In this document: positions 26,479-34,487 of the stretch, one piece after another
How the letters are laid out: the number at the start of each line of letters is the position of its first letter
Numbering within the stretch: position 1 is the first letter of the stretch
Assembly (NCBI GenBank): GCA_021414025.1
Contig: JAIOPG010000006.1
Coordinates: forward strand, 276,618 to 340,617
Direction of reading: 5' to 3'
Length of the DNA: 64,000 nt
Source of the DNA: Planctomycetota bacterium
GTDB taxonomy: Bacteria > Planctomycetota > Phycisphaerae > Phycisphaerales > SM1A02
Translations under genes and position numbers: made by a program
The notes under the pieces: generated by a model
What the model saw: only the letters and a program-made list of their open reading frames with translations
The model's database searches: none
What the model was told of the DNA's origin: nothing

Positions 26479-27036
26479 ATGGAAGCCGCACGACCCGACC
26501 ACGCCTCGTTCCGCAAGCCGATCCGATTGCATCTTGGCGGGCACGATGTGAAGGAGGGATGGACCCTGCTCAACGCGCAGCCGCGGCCCGGCGTCGACGT
26601 CGTCGGCAATTGCACGGATCTCTCCATGTTCGCCGATGGCTCGGTCGAGGAGGTCTACGCCTCGCACATCTACGAGCACCTTGGGTTTCGCCGCGAGCTG
26701 AGCACGGCGCTCAACGAGGCGGCGCGGGTGCTGCGGACGGGCGGCACGCTTCGGGTGGCCGTTCCCAATCTCGAAGTCCTGATGTCGCTCTTCCTCGAGC
26801 CCGGCCTGGACCTCGACGCGCGCTTCTACGTGCACATGATGATCATGGGCGGCCAGTTGGACGAATACGACTTTCACAAGGCCGGATTTTCATTTCAGAT
26901 TCTCGGCGAGCGGTTGCACGCGCATGGGTTCCGCAACATCCAGCAGGTGGAGAGCTTCGGACTCTTCGACGACACCTCCACGCGGAAGTTCGGCACGGTT
27001 CCCATCAGCCTGAATGTGGAATGCACCAAGGGTTGA
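26479..27036 (+). CDS. Methyltransferase-like protein of the SPINDLY array
   Basis: A 185-residue stand-alone class I SAM methyltransferase-like protein. After LHLGGHDVKEGWTLLNAQ (a degenerate motif I, LHLGG instead of LNLGCG) come GVDVVGN, the acidic strand DGSVEEVYASHIYEHL with the SHxxEH typical of COG4627-type enzymes, and LRTGGTLRVAVPNLE. It is the close relative of the N-terminal domain of copy C, but keeps SHIYEH where copy C has lost it. It lies divergent from copy F and tail to tail with copy G (18-base gap), the only non-glycosyltransferase gene in the array. Modification of the transferred sugar or of the acceptor is a plausible role but unproven. Confidence 0.8.
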   Translation: MEAARPDHASFRKPIRLHLGGHDVKEGWTLLNAQPRPGVDVVGNCTDLSMFADGSVEEVYASHIYEHLGFRRELSTALNEAARVLRTGGTLRVAVPNLEVLMSLFLEPGLDLDARFYVHMMIMGGQLDEYDFHKAGFSFQILGERLHAHGFRNIQQVESFGLFDDTSTRKFGTVPISLNVECTKG

Positions 27037-27054
27037 GGGCGGGGCGGGAGCCCG

Positions 27055-28965
27055 TCATCGCCCGGCTTTGGCAAAATGGCTTTCCCACATGGCCTGGTAG
27101 GCCCGTTCCAGGTGGCGCGTGAATCGCGCCGCATCCATCAACGGAGATGCGATCAAGCGCCGGCGCAGGCCGGCGCGCAGTTCCGTCAGGCGCGGCAGAT
27201 CAGCTGCCAGTCCGACGGCAATCTTCACATAGTCATCGATGTCCCGGGCGATCAATTCGGTCAGCCCCAGGTTGCTCATCTGGCTCACACCAACGCGACC
27301 GACGTGGCTGGCACCCGCCAGCGCGACCACGGGCACTCCCATCCACAGCGCCTCGAAGGTGGTGGTGGTGCCGTTGTAGGGGAAGGGATCGAGGGCCACG
27401 TCAATGGCGTTGTAGCGATCAAGGTGATCGAAGGGCGATGCGTCGGTGCCCAGCATTTCAACGCGCTCGGCAGCGACGCCATGACCGGCGAACATCGCGA
27501 GGATGGAGTCGCGGACCTTCGGCGCGGTCATGCTCCGATTTTTCAGGAGCAGCCGGGCTGCGGGCGCGCCCTTGAGGATCCGCGCCCAAACGTCGATGAC
27601 CTGCGGCGTGGTCTTGGCGAAGTTGTTGAATGAGCCGAAGGTGACGCCGCCATGCTTCAGCGCGGGCAGCGGGCCAACCTCGGGGCTGGCAGGCGGTGCC
27701 TGGAAGCAGGAGAAGCAATCCGGCATGCGCCAGAGGGTTTCGCTGTGCAGCGCGTCGGTCTCGCCGGGGGGATCGGCGAAGCGGTCGGTGATCCGGAAGT
27801 CCATCGTGGTGAGGCCCGTGGTGTTGGGGTAGCCGATCCACGAGACCTGCACCGGCGCCGGCTTGAGGCCGAAGAGCGGCAGGCGATTTCCCGTTGTGTG
27901 GCCCGCCAGATCGACCAGGATGTCGATGTCGTCGCGGCGGATGAGCTCGGCGACCTCCTCGTCCGGCCGATTGTGGATCAGCCTCCAATTCGGCGCGAGG
28001 GCCTTGATGCGCAGAGTGGTCTCGTCCACGATCGGAGTGTTGGAGTAGCAGAAGACCTCGATCTTTTCCGGGTCATGGGCCTTCAAGATCGGCTCGATGA
28101 AGTGCGCGACCGAGTGACGGCGGAAATCCGGCGAGACATACCCGACGCGAAGGCGTCGCGGCGCGCCCGCGGAGTGCTTCTCCGACGCGTCGCGCGGACT
28201 CATGGGGCGGTCGAAGAGCGTGCCAAATTTGCGGTGCGCCTCAAAGATGGCACGAGGGTCCGAGTCGGCGGTGAAATTGAGCGTGTACAGGTAGTTGTTC
28301 CACGCCAGCGGAAAGTCCGGCTTGATGGCAAGCGATGTCTCGAAACATTCCAGCGCCTCCTTCAGCTTTCCCTGCCGCTGAAAAGTGGCGCCGAGATTGT
28401 TCCAGGCGACCGCGTTGCGGGGCTGCGCCTTGATGGCCTGCCGGCAGCACTCGATGGATTCGTCCAGCTCGCCCGTCTGCCGCAGCAACTTGCCGAGGTA
28501 CTCCCACACCTTCGGCTGGGGATCGATCGCCAGCGCGCGGCGAAAGGCGGCAACAGCTTCGTCGTCGGCCATGACCTGGTCGCAGAAGGCCCCGAGATTG
28601 AAGTGGTAGTTGAAGCGCTTGGGATGCTTGTCCGCGGCCTGCTTCATCCAGACAAAGGCTTCCTTGGGTTTGCCCATCTGGTGGTTGATCACGCCGAGCA
28701 AGGAGAGGGCGTCACCGTGGTCCGGGTCGACGGCAAGCACCCGCTCGTATATTTTTTCCGCTCCCGCCAGGTCGCCATGCTGCTGACGATCCTGGGCGAG
28801 CCGCACCGCCTCGGCCAGCGGCACCGATCGGGGCTCCATTCCATCGGCGCCCGGCAGCACGATCGCAGGGGTCTGGACCGCCGGACCCGCGGCGCGAAGG
28901 CAGCATTGCTTGGCCTTGCGTCCGCTGCCGCAGGGGCAGGGATCGTTGCGTCCGCCCGCGCTCAT
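27055..28965 (-). CDS. SEC-C/TPR/SPINDLY-type GT41 O-glycosyltransferase, copy G
   Basis: Last gene of the five-gene operon; 636 residues. SEC-C at 9-22 (CPCGSG, then KQCC instead of KNCC). TPRs about 40-240. The catalytic domain from about 274 has DFRRHSVAHFIEP, GHTTGNRL, FGSFNNFAKTTP and FPYNGTTTTFEALWMG. It belongs with F and I. The ATG at 28965 overlaps the copy H stop as ATGA; a codon ten residues upstream would lie wholly inside copy H. Confidence 0.92.
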   Translation of the reverse strand: MSAGGRNDPCPCGSGRKAKQCCLRAAGPAVQTPAIVLPGADGMEPRSVPLAEAVRLAQDRQQHGDLAGAEKIYERVLAVDPDHGDALSLLGVINHQMGKPKEAFVWMKQAADKHPKRFNYHFNLGAFCDQVMADDEAVAAFRRALAIDPQPKVWEYLGKLLRQTGELDESIECCRQAIKAQPRNAVAWNNLGATFQRQGKLKEALECFETSLAIKPDFPLAWNNYLYTLNFTADSDPRAIFEAHRKFGTLFDRPMSPRDASEKHSAGAPRRLRVGYVSPDFRRHSVAHFIEPILKAHDPEKIEVFCYSNTPIVDETTLRIKALAPNWRLIHNRPDEEVAELIRRDDIDILVDLAGHTTGNRLPLFGLKPAPVQVSWIGYPNTTGLTTMDFRITDRFADPPGETDALHSETLWRMPDCFSCFQAPPASPEVGPLPALKHGGVTFGSFNNFAKTTPQVIDVWARILKGAPAARLLLKNRSMTAPKVRDSILAMFAGHGVAAERVEMLGTDASPFDHLDRYNAIDVALDPFPYNGTTTTFEALWMGVPVVALAGASHVGRVGVSQMSNLGLTELIARDIDDYVKIAVGLAADLPRLTELRAGLRRRLIASPLMDAARFTRHLERAYQAMWESHFAKAGR

Positions 28966-30767
28966 GACGTGCCGCCCGCGAGATGGGTTTCCCACATCGC
29001 CCGGTAGGCGCGCTCAAGGTGGCGCGTGAATTCCTTCGCGTCCATCAGCGGCGATGCGCGCATGCGCTGCCGAAGCCCGCCGCGTAGGGCCGCGAGCCGC
29101 GGAAGATCACCGGCCAGTGCCACGGCGATGTCCGCGTATTCCTCGCGGTTGCGGCCGACCAATTCGGCAAGTCCGACCGCCGTCAGCCGGCCCGCGCCCA
29201 TGCGTGCCACGTGAGAGATGCCGGTGAAGGTGATCACCGGCACGCCCATCCACAGCGCGTCGCAGGTGGTGAGGTCGCCGTTGTGGGGGAAGGTGTCCAG
29301 CGCGATGTCGATGGAGTTGTATTGCTTCAGATGCGAGTGGTAGTCGTCGCTGCCCAGGAAGACGAGCCGATCCGGCGCCACTCCGCCGCGGGCGAAGGCC
29401 TCGGACACCTTGGCGCGGATCGACGGCGACTCAAAGCTGCGGTACTTCAGGGTCAGCCGGGATCCCGGCACGCGGCGAAGAATGCCCGCCCAGGTCTCCA
29501 GGAGCCCGCCGTGCATCTTGATGAAGTTGTTGAACGATCCGAACATCACGTGTCCCGCGGTCAGGGCGGGAAGCGGTCCGACCTCCGGCGCATGGTCCAG
29601 CGGCCTGAAGCAGGTGACGGTGCGGGGCAGGCGAACCAGCTTCTCGGTGTGGAAGGCGTCGTTGGCCCCGACCGGATCACGGATGTCGTCGGTGAGGCGA
29701 TAGTCGATCGCGGTCAGCCCCGTGGTGTTGGGATAGGCGATCCACGACACCTGCACCGGCACCGGCTTTCGTGCAAAGACCAGCAGGCGATGCAGCGGTG
29801 TGTGCCCTGAGAGGTCGACCAGGATATCGATGCGATCCTCGCGGATCATCCGTGCCACCTCCGCGTCGGTGCGGCCGGCGATCTCGCGCCAATGCGGCAC
29901 CAGGGATTGGATGCGCCGCGTCACCGCGTCATGCTTCGGATAGTTGTAGAAGCAGTAGATCTCGAAGCGCGACTTGTCGTGCGACTCGAGCGCCGGCTCG
30001 ACCAGGTGCACCACCGCGTGCTGGCGAAAGTCCGAGGAGACGTAGCCGATCCGCAGCGGGCGTTCGCCGGGCCCGTGCTCGGCCTCGCGCGGCGGCATCC
30101 GGGCGATGACCCGCTCATGCCGCTCTCCAAAGGCCTTGTGTTCCTCGAACATCTTGCCCAGATCCGGGTTCGGCCGGTAGTTCAGCGCGTAGAGCATGTT
30201 GCTCTGCTGCACCGCGTCGTCGGGATTCAGTTCGCCGCCGCGGCGAAAGCAGGCGATCGCCTCGTCGAGGCAACCTTCGTCGAGCAGCAGGCCGGCGAGG
30301 TTGTTGCAGGCGTCAGCGTTGGGCTCGATCTCGATCGAGCGCCGATAGGAGGCGATGGCCTGCGCGCGGTCGCCGATCTCCGCATTGATGATCGCGAAGT
30401 TGTAGTGGTAGAGCCGGTTGCCCGGAGCCTGCTCGAGCGCCCGGCGCATCAGAGCGAGGCCTTCGGCGCTTTGTCCGGTTTGGTGCCGCAGAATTCCGAA
30501 GAAGAAAAGCGCATCAGCGTGCTCACCGTTGGCGGCCAGGACAAGTTCGAAGAGTTGAGCGGCGGGGGCGAGCTGCCCACGGCGCTGCAATTCGCAGGCG
30601 ATCCCGACCGCTTCGGCGAGCGGCACGCGCCGCGCCGGCGCTCCTCCCAGCGCCGGCAGCAGCACCGTGCTCGACTTCGCGGCGGGCACCTCGGCGCGGT
30701 GACAGCAATTCTTGGCCTTGCGCCCGCTGCCACAGGGGCAGGGATCGTTGCGGTTCACGGCGCTCAT
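28962..30767 (-). CDS. SEC-C/TPR/SPINDLY-type GT41 O-glycosyltransferase, copy H (altered donor motif)
   Basis: Fourth gene of the five-gene operon; 601 residues. SEC-C at 9-22, TPRs about 45-205, catalytic domain from about 239. This copy departs most from the family. HSVAHFIEP is HAVVHLVEP. FNNFAKITP is FNNFIKMHGG. The otherwise near-invariant FPYNGTTTT is FPHNGDLTT (Asn496 to Thr501), at the site that contacts the nucleotide-sugar phosphates in GT41 structures. The segment VGVSQMSNLGL becomes MGAGRLTAVGL. The frame is intact, so changed donor or acceptor specificity is more likely than decay, though loss of activity is possible. ATGA overlap with the copy I stop fixes the start at 30767. 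Confidence 0.92.
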   Translation of the reverse strand: MSAVNRNDPCPCGSGRKAKNCCHRAEVPAAKSSTVLLPALGGAPARRVPLAEAVGIACELQRRGQLAPAAQLFELVLAANGEHADALFFFGILRHQTGQSAEGLALMRRALEQAPGNRLYHYNFAIINAEIGDRAQAIASYRRSIEIEPNADACNNLAGLLLDEGCLDEAIACFRRGGELNPDDAVQQSNMLYALNYRPNPDLGKMFEEHKAFGERHERVIARMPPREAEHGPGERPLRIGYVSSDFRQHAVVHLVEPALESHDKSRFEIYCFYNYPKHDAVTRRIQSLVPHWREIAGRTDAEVARMIREDRIDILVDLSGHTPLHRLLVFARKPVPVQVSWIAYPNTTGLTAIDYRLTDDIRDPVGANDAFHTEKLVRLPRTVTCFRPLDHAPEVGPLPALTAGHVMFGSFNNFIKMHGGLLETWAGILRRVPGSRLTLKYRSFESPSIRAKVSEAFARGGVAPDRLVFLGSDDYHSHLKQYNSIDIALDTFPHNGDLTTCDALWMGVPVITFTGISHVARMGAGRLTAVGLAELVGRNREEYADIAVALAGDLPRLAALRGGLRQRMRASPLMDAKEFTRHLERAYRAMWETHLAGGTS

Positions 30768-32680
30768 CGCGCGCTCTCCGCGTGATGCGCTTCCCACATC
30801 GATTGATAGGCCTGCTCCAGATTCCGGGTGAAGCGCTTCGCATCCATCAAGGGGGAAGCCATCAATCGCTGACGCAATCCCGCGCGAAGCGCCGCGAGCC
30901 TGGTCCGATCGCCGGCCATCGCCACGGCGATCTCCGCGTATTCATCGCGATTGCGGGCGATCCATTCCGGCATCCCGAGATGGCTCATCAGGCTCGCACC
31001 GACGCGGCCCGCATGGTTGCAGCCCGACAGAACGACCACCGGCACGCCCATCCACAGCGCCTCGAAGGTCGTGGTGGTGCCGTTGTAGGGGAAGGGATCC
31101 AGCGCGATGTCGATCGTGTGGTAGCGATTCAGGTGCTCCATCGGCGAAGCGTCTGCGGGCAGCAGCTCAATCCGATCGGCGCCGACGCCATGCCGGGAGA
31201 ACATCGAGTGGATCCGCGCCTGAACGCCCGGTGCCAACAGACTCCGATTCTTCAGAAGAAGCCGCGAGCCGGAAACTCGCTTGAGAAGTCCTGCCCAGAT
31301 TTCGATCACCTGCGGCGTGGTCTTGGCGAAATTGTTGAAGGAACCGAAGGTGATGCGGCCCGACGCGAGCGCCGGCAGCGGTGCGACCTCCGGGCTCGGC
31401 GCGGGAGCCGCAAAGCAGGAGAAGCACTCCGGCAGACGCCAGAGCTTTTCCGTGTGCAGGGCGTCGGCCTCGCCCGGCGGGTCGGCGACATGGTCGGTGA
31501 TGCGGTAGTCGATCGTCGTCAGGCCCGTGGTGTCGGGATAGCCGATCCACGTGACCTGCACCGGCGCCGGCTTGCGACCAAAGACTTGCAGGCAGTTGCC
31601 CGTGGTGTGGCCCGCGAGGTCGACCAGCACATCGATGCCGTCGACTCGGATCAGCTCGGCGATTTCATCGATGGTGCGATTCTGGACTGGATGCCAATGA
31701 GGCACGAGTTTCCGGATGCGACTCGTGGTCTCGTCCGCGACCGCGTTGTTGGAGTAGCAGAACACCTCGACCTTGCCCGGATCATGCGCCGCCAGCACCG
31801 GTTCGATGCACTGCGCGACGGAGTGCTGCCGGAAGTCCGGCGACACATAGCCCACGCGAAGCTTGCGCTGCGCTCCACCGGCGCGATCGCGCTGCGGATC
31901 GCGCGGCGCCATGGGTTGGTCGAAGAGCCTGCCGAACTTCTGGTGAGCTTCGAAGATCGCCTTCGGTTGCGGATCGGGCAGCAAATGCATGGTGTAGAGG
32001 TAGTGATCCTGCAGGGCCGGATCACTCGGAGCGATGGCCAGCGCCGTTTCGAGGCTTTCCATCGCTTCCGGCAACTTGCCCTGCTGCTCCAGGATGATCG
32101 CCAGGTTGCCATGCAGATTCGCGCTGCGCTCGCGCGGCGTCTGGCGAATCGCCTGTCGGCAGCACTCGGCGGCTTCCTCCAGTTCGCCCGTCTGCCGAAG
32201 CAGCTTGCCCAGTCGATCCCAGGCGGCGGGCAGGGGCTCGATCGCGATCGCGCGGCGGAAGGATGCGATCGCTTCCTTCTCATCCTTGAGTTCCTCATGC
32301 AGAATCCCGAGATTGAAGTGGTAGCTGAGCACCTTGGGATGCATCTGCGTGGCTCGCCGCATTAGGTCGAGGGCTTCCTGTTTTTTCCCCAGCTGGTATT
32401 GGAACATTCCGAGAAAGGAGAGAGCGTCGCCGTGGCCGGGATCGGCCGCGAGAATGAGCCGGTAGATCCCCTCCGCGCCGGCGATGTCACCGCTCTGCTG
32501 GCGATTCGCCGCCATCTGCGCCGCCTCGGGCAGCGGCACGCGCCGCGATTGCAGTCCTTCCGCGCCGGGCAGCATGATCGAAGGCGCCGTACCGGCAGGA
32601 CCCTTGCCCGCCTGGCAGCAGTTCTTGGCTTTGCGTCCGCTGCCGCAGGCGCAGGGATCGTTGCGTCCGACCGCGCTCAT
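30764..32680 (-). CDS. SEC-C/TPR/SPINDLY-type GT41 O-glycosyltransferase, copy I
   Basis: Third gene of the five-gene operon; 638 residues. SEC-C at 9-22 with the variant CACGSG. TPRs about 40-240. Catalytic domain from about 276: DFRQHSVAQCIEP (a Cys in an otherwise Phe position), GHTTGNCL, GYPDTTGL (Asp instead of Asn), FGSFNNFAKTTP and NGTTTTFEALWMG. The start is the ATG at 32680; the start/stop overlap with copy J is replaced here by a seven-codon mini-ORF occupying 32677-32700. Confidence 0.92.
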   Translation of the reverse strand: MSAVGRNDPCACGSGRKAKNCCQAGKGPAGTAPSIMLPGAEGLQSRRVPLPEAAQMAANRQQSGDIAGAEGIYRLILAADPGHGDALSFLGMFQYQLGKKQEALDLMRRATQMHPKVLSYHFNLGILHEELKDEKEAIASFRRAIAIEPLPAAWDRLGKLLRQTGELEEAAECCRQAIRQTPRERSANLHGNLAIILEQQGKLPEAMESLETALAIAPSDPALQDHYLYTMHLLPDPQPKAIFEAHQKFGRLFDQPMAPRDPQRDRAGGAQRKLRVGYVSPDFRQHSVAQCIEPVLAAHDPGKVEVFCYSNNAVADETTSRIRKLVPHWHPVQNRTIDEIAELIRVDGIDVLVDLAGHTTGNCLQVFGRKPAPVQVTWIGYPDTTGLTTIDYRITDHVADPPGEADALHTEKLWRLPECFSCFAAPAPSPEVAPLPALASGRITFGSFNNFAKTTPQVIEIWAGLLKRVSGSRLLLKNRSLLAPGVQARIHSMFSRHGVGADRIELLPADASPMEHLNRYHTIDIALDPFPYNGTTTTFEALWMGVPVVVLSGCNHAGRVGASLMSHLGMPEWIARNRDEYAEIAVAMAGDRTRLAALRAGLRQRLMASPLMDAKRFTRNLEQAYQSMWEAHHAESAR

Positions 32681-32700
32681 GGCCCAAGCTCCGCGCTCAT
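32677..32700 (-). CDS. Seven-codon coupling mini-ORF between copies J and I
   Basis: The 24 bases read ATG-AGC-GCG-GAG-CTT-GGG-CCA-TGA (MSAELGP). Its ATG overlaps the stop codon of copy J and its TGA overlaps the ATG of copy I, both as ATGA. The ten bases ATGAGCGCGG occur at 32700-32691 and again at 32680-32671, so a local duplication of the copy I start region probably created it. The peptide is unlikely to have its own function; the ORF would let a terminating ribosome restart twice. Expression is not shown. Confidence 0.5.
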   Translation of the reverse strand: MSAELGP

Positions 32701-34487
32701 GGCTTGCGCTCCGCGACGAAGGCATCCCACATCGATTGATAGGCGTTCTCCAGGTGACGGGTGAAACGTGGCGCGTCCGTCAGGGGCGACTGCCTCATGC
32801 GCTGACGCAGGCCCTTGCGCATCGCCGCCAGCCTGGGCAAATCTCCCGCAAGGGCTGCGGCAATCTCGACGTATTCGTCCTTGTCCCTGGCGATCAATTC
32901 CGGCAGGCCGATGTTCGTCAACTGGCTCACGCCCACGCGGCTGACATGACTCTCGCCGGCAAGCGTGATCACCGGCACCCCCATCCAGAGCGCGTCGAGC
33001 GTGGTGGTGGTTCCGTTGTAGGGGAAGGGATCCAGCCCAAGGTCGACGTGGTTGTAGCAACCCAGATGCGCGGCGTGGTCGGCGTCGCTGCCCAGCAGAT
33101 CCAGCCGGTCGCCGGACACGCCGTGCTTGGCAAAGGCGGCGCGGATCAGGGCCTGCATCGATGGGGAATGAAAGTTTCTGCTCTTGAGAATCAGCCGCGA
33201 ACCGGGAACGCGATTCAGAATCCTCGACCAGACCTCGACGACCTCCGGGGAGATCTTCAGGAGATTGTTGAAGGAGCCGAAGGTGATGCGATTCGCCGCC
33301 GTCGCCGGCAGGGGACCGACCTCGGGCGCCTCCGTCGGCGGCTGAAAGCATGAGAAGCAATCGGGCAGGCGAAAAAGTTTCTCGGTGTGGAAGGCCTCGC
33401 TCTGGCCGGGCGGATCGCACAGCGCGTCGGTGATCCGGTAGTCGATGCTCGAAAGCCCGGTGGTGTTGGGGTAGCCGATCCAGGTCGCCTGCACCGGCGC
33501 CGGTTTCCGGGCGAAGAGCATCAGACGGTCATTGCCCGCATGACCGGTGAGATCGATCAGCACATCGATGCCGTCTTCGCGAACCAGCCTCGCCGCCTCG
33601 TCATCCGAGAGATCGGCAACGTCGCGCCAATGATGCGCCACTCCCTTGAGGCGGCGGGTCACATCATCCACGATGGTGTGGTTGGAGTAGCAGAACACTT
33701 CCACGCGCCGCCGGTCGTGATGGGCCAGGACCGGCTCGATGAAGTGCGCCACGGCGTTGCGCCGAAAATCGCAGGAGACGTAGCCGACGCGAAGGGGAAG
33801 CGGGGCGCCATCCGCGGCGTGCTGGCGCGGCGCCCTCGGGGCAAGCCGCGTGACCGGGCGTTCGAATCGCTCGGCATACTTGCGATGCGCCGCGAAAATG
33901 GCCGCGCGGTCCGGCTTGGCCAGATAGTTGAGGGCGAAGACGTAGTTGCTGTGGGCCACCGGATTCTGCGGCGAGAGGGCCATCGCCATCGCGTAGCGCT
34001 CGATCGACTCGCGGGTGCGTCCCAGCTCCTGCAGGGCGTTGGCCAGATTGGAAAGAACCGGCGCGGCCTGTTCCGGCGGCATGAGCTTGAGGGCCTGTTT
34101 GTAGCTCTCCGCCGCTTCGTCCGGCCTTCCAAGTTCCTGCAGCATGAGGCCAAGATTATTGTGCGGCCCCGACTGCGATGGATCGAGCGCGATCGCCCGT
34201 CGATAGGCGGCGACGGCCTCCTCGTTGCGGCCGGTGGCCGCGAAGAAGGTTCCGATGTTGAAGTGATAGGCGGCCACATCCGGCCGCAGCGCGATGGCCC
34301 GCTGCATCAGCTCCAGCGCCCCGGTGTTGTCGCCGCGATCGTGGCGAAGCAGCCCCAGGAAAAAAAGCGCGTCGGCGTGCTCGGGTTGCGCGGCGAGCGC
34401 CTGCTGGTAGGCCGCCTCGGCGGAATCCAGATCGCCCCGCTTGTGGAGTTGCTTGGCTTGAAGCAACGCCTGGTCGACCGGAGTCAT
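32697..34487 (-). CDS. TPR/SPINDLY-type GT41 O-glycosyltransferase, copy J (His to Asn)
   Basis: Second gene of the five-gene operon; 596 residues, no SEC-C. It begins MTPVDQALLQAKQLHKRGD and goes directly into TPRs (about 5-205). The catalytic domain starts near 234. DFRRNAVAHFIEP has Asn244 where every other copy has His, the position of a conserved active-site histidine in GT41 enzymes; a single base change (CAC to AAC) explains it. Other motifs are intact: GHAGNDRL (GHA instead of GHT), FGSFNNLLKISP, FPYNGTTTTLDALWMG. The ATG at 34487 overlaps the copy K stop as ATGA. Confidence 0.92.
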   Translation of the reverse strand: MTPVDQALLQAKQLHKRGDLDSAEAAYQQALAAQPEHADALFFLGLLRHDRGDNTGALELMQRAIALRPDVAAYHFNIGTFFAATGRNEEAVAAYRRAIALDPSQSGPHNNLGLMLQELGRPDEAAESYKQALKLMPPEQAAPVLSNLANALQELGRTRESIERYAMAMALSPQNPVAHSNYVFALNYLAKPDRAAIFAAHRKYAERFERPVTRLAPRAPRQHAADGAPLPLRVGYVSCDFRRNAVAHFIEPVLAHHDRRRVEVFCYSNHTIVDDVTRRLKGVAHHWRDVADLSDDEAARLVREDGIDVLIDLTGHAGNDRLMLFARKPAPVQATWIGYPNTTGLSSIDYRITDALCDPPGQSEAFHTEKLFRLPDCFSCFQPPTEAPEVGPLPATAANRITFGSFNNLLKISPEVVEVWSRILNRVPGSRLILKSRNFHSPSMQALIRAAFAKHGVSGDRLDLLGSDADHAAHLGCYNHVDLGLDPFPYNGTTTTLDALWMGVPVITLAGESHVSRVGVSQLTNIGLPELIARDKDEYVEIAAALAGDLPRLAAMRKGLRQRMRQSPLTDAPRFTRHLENAYQSMWDAFVAERKP

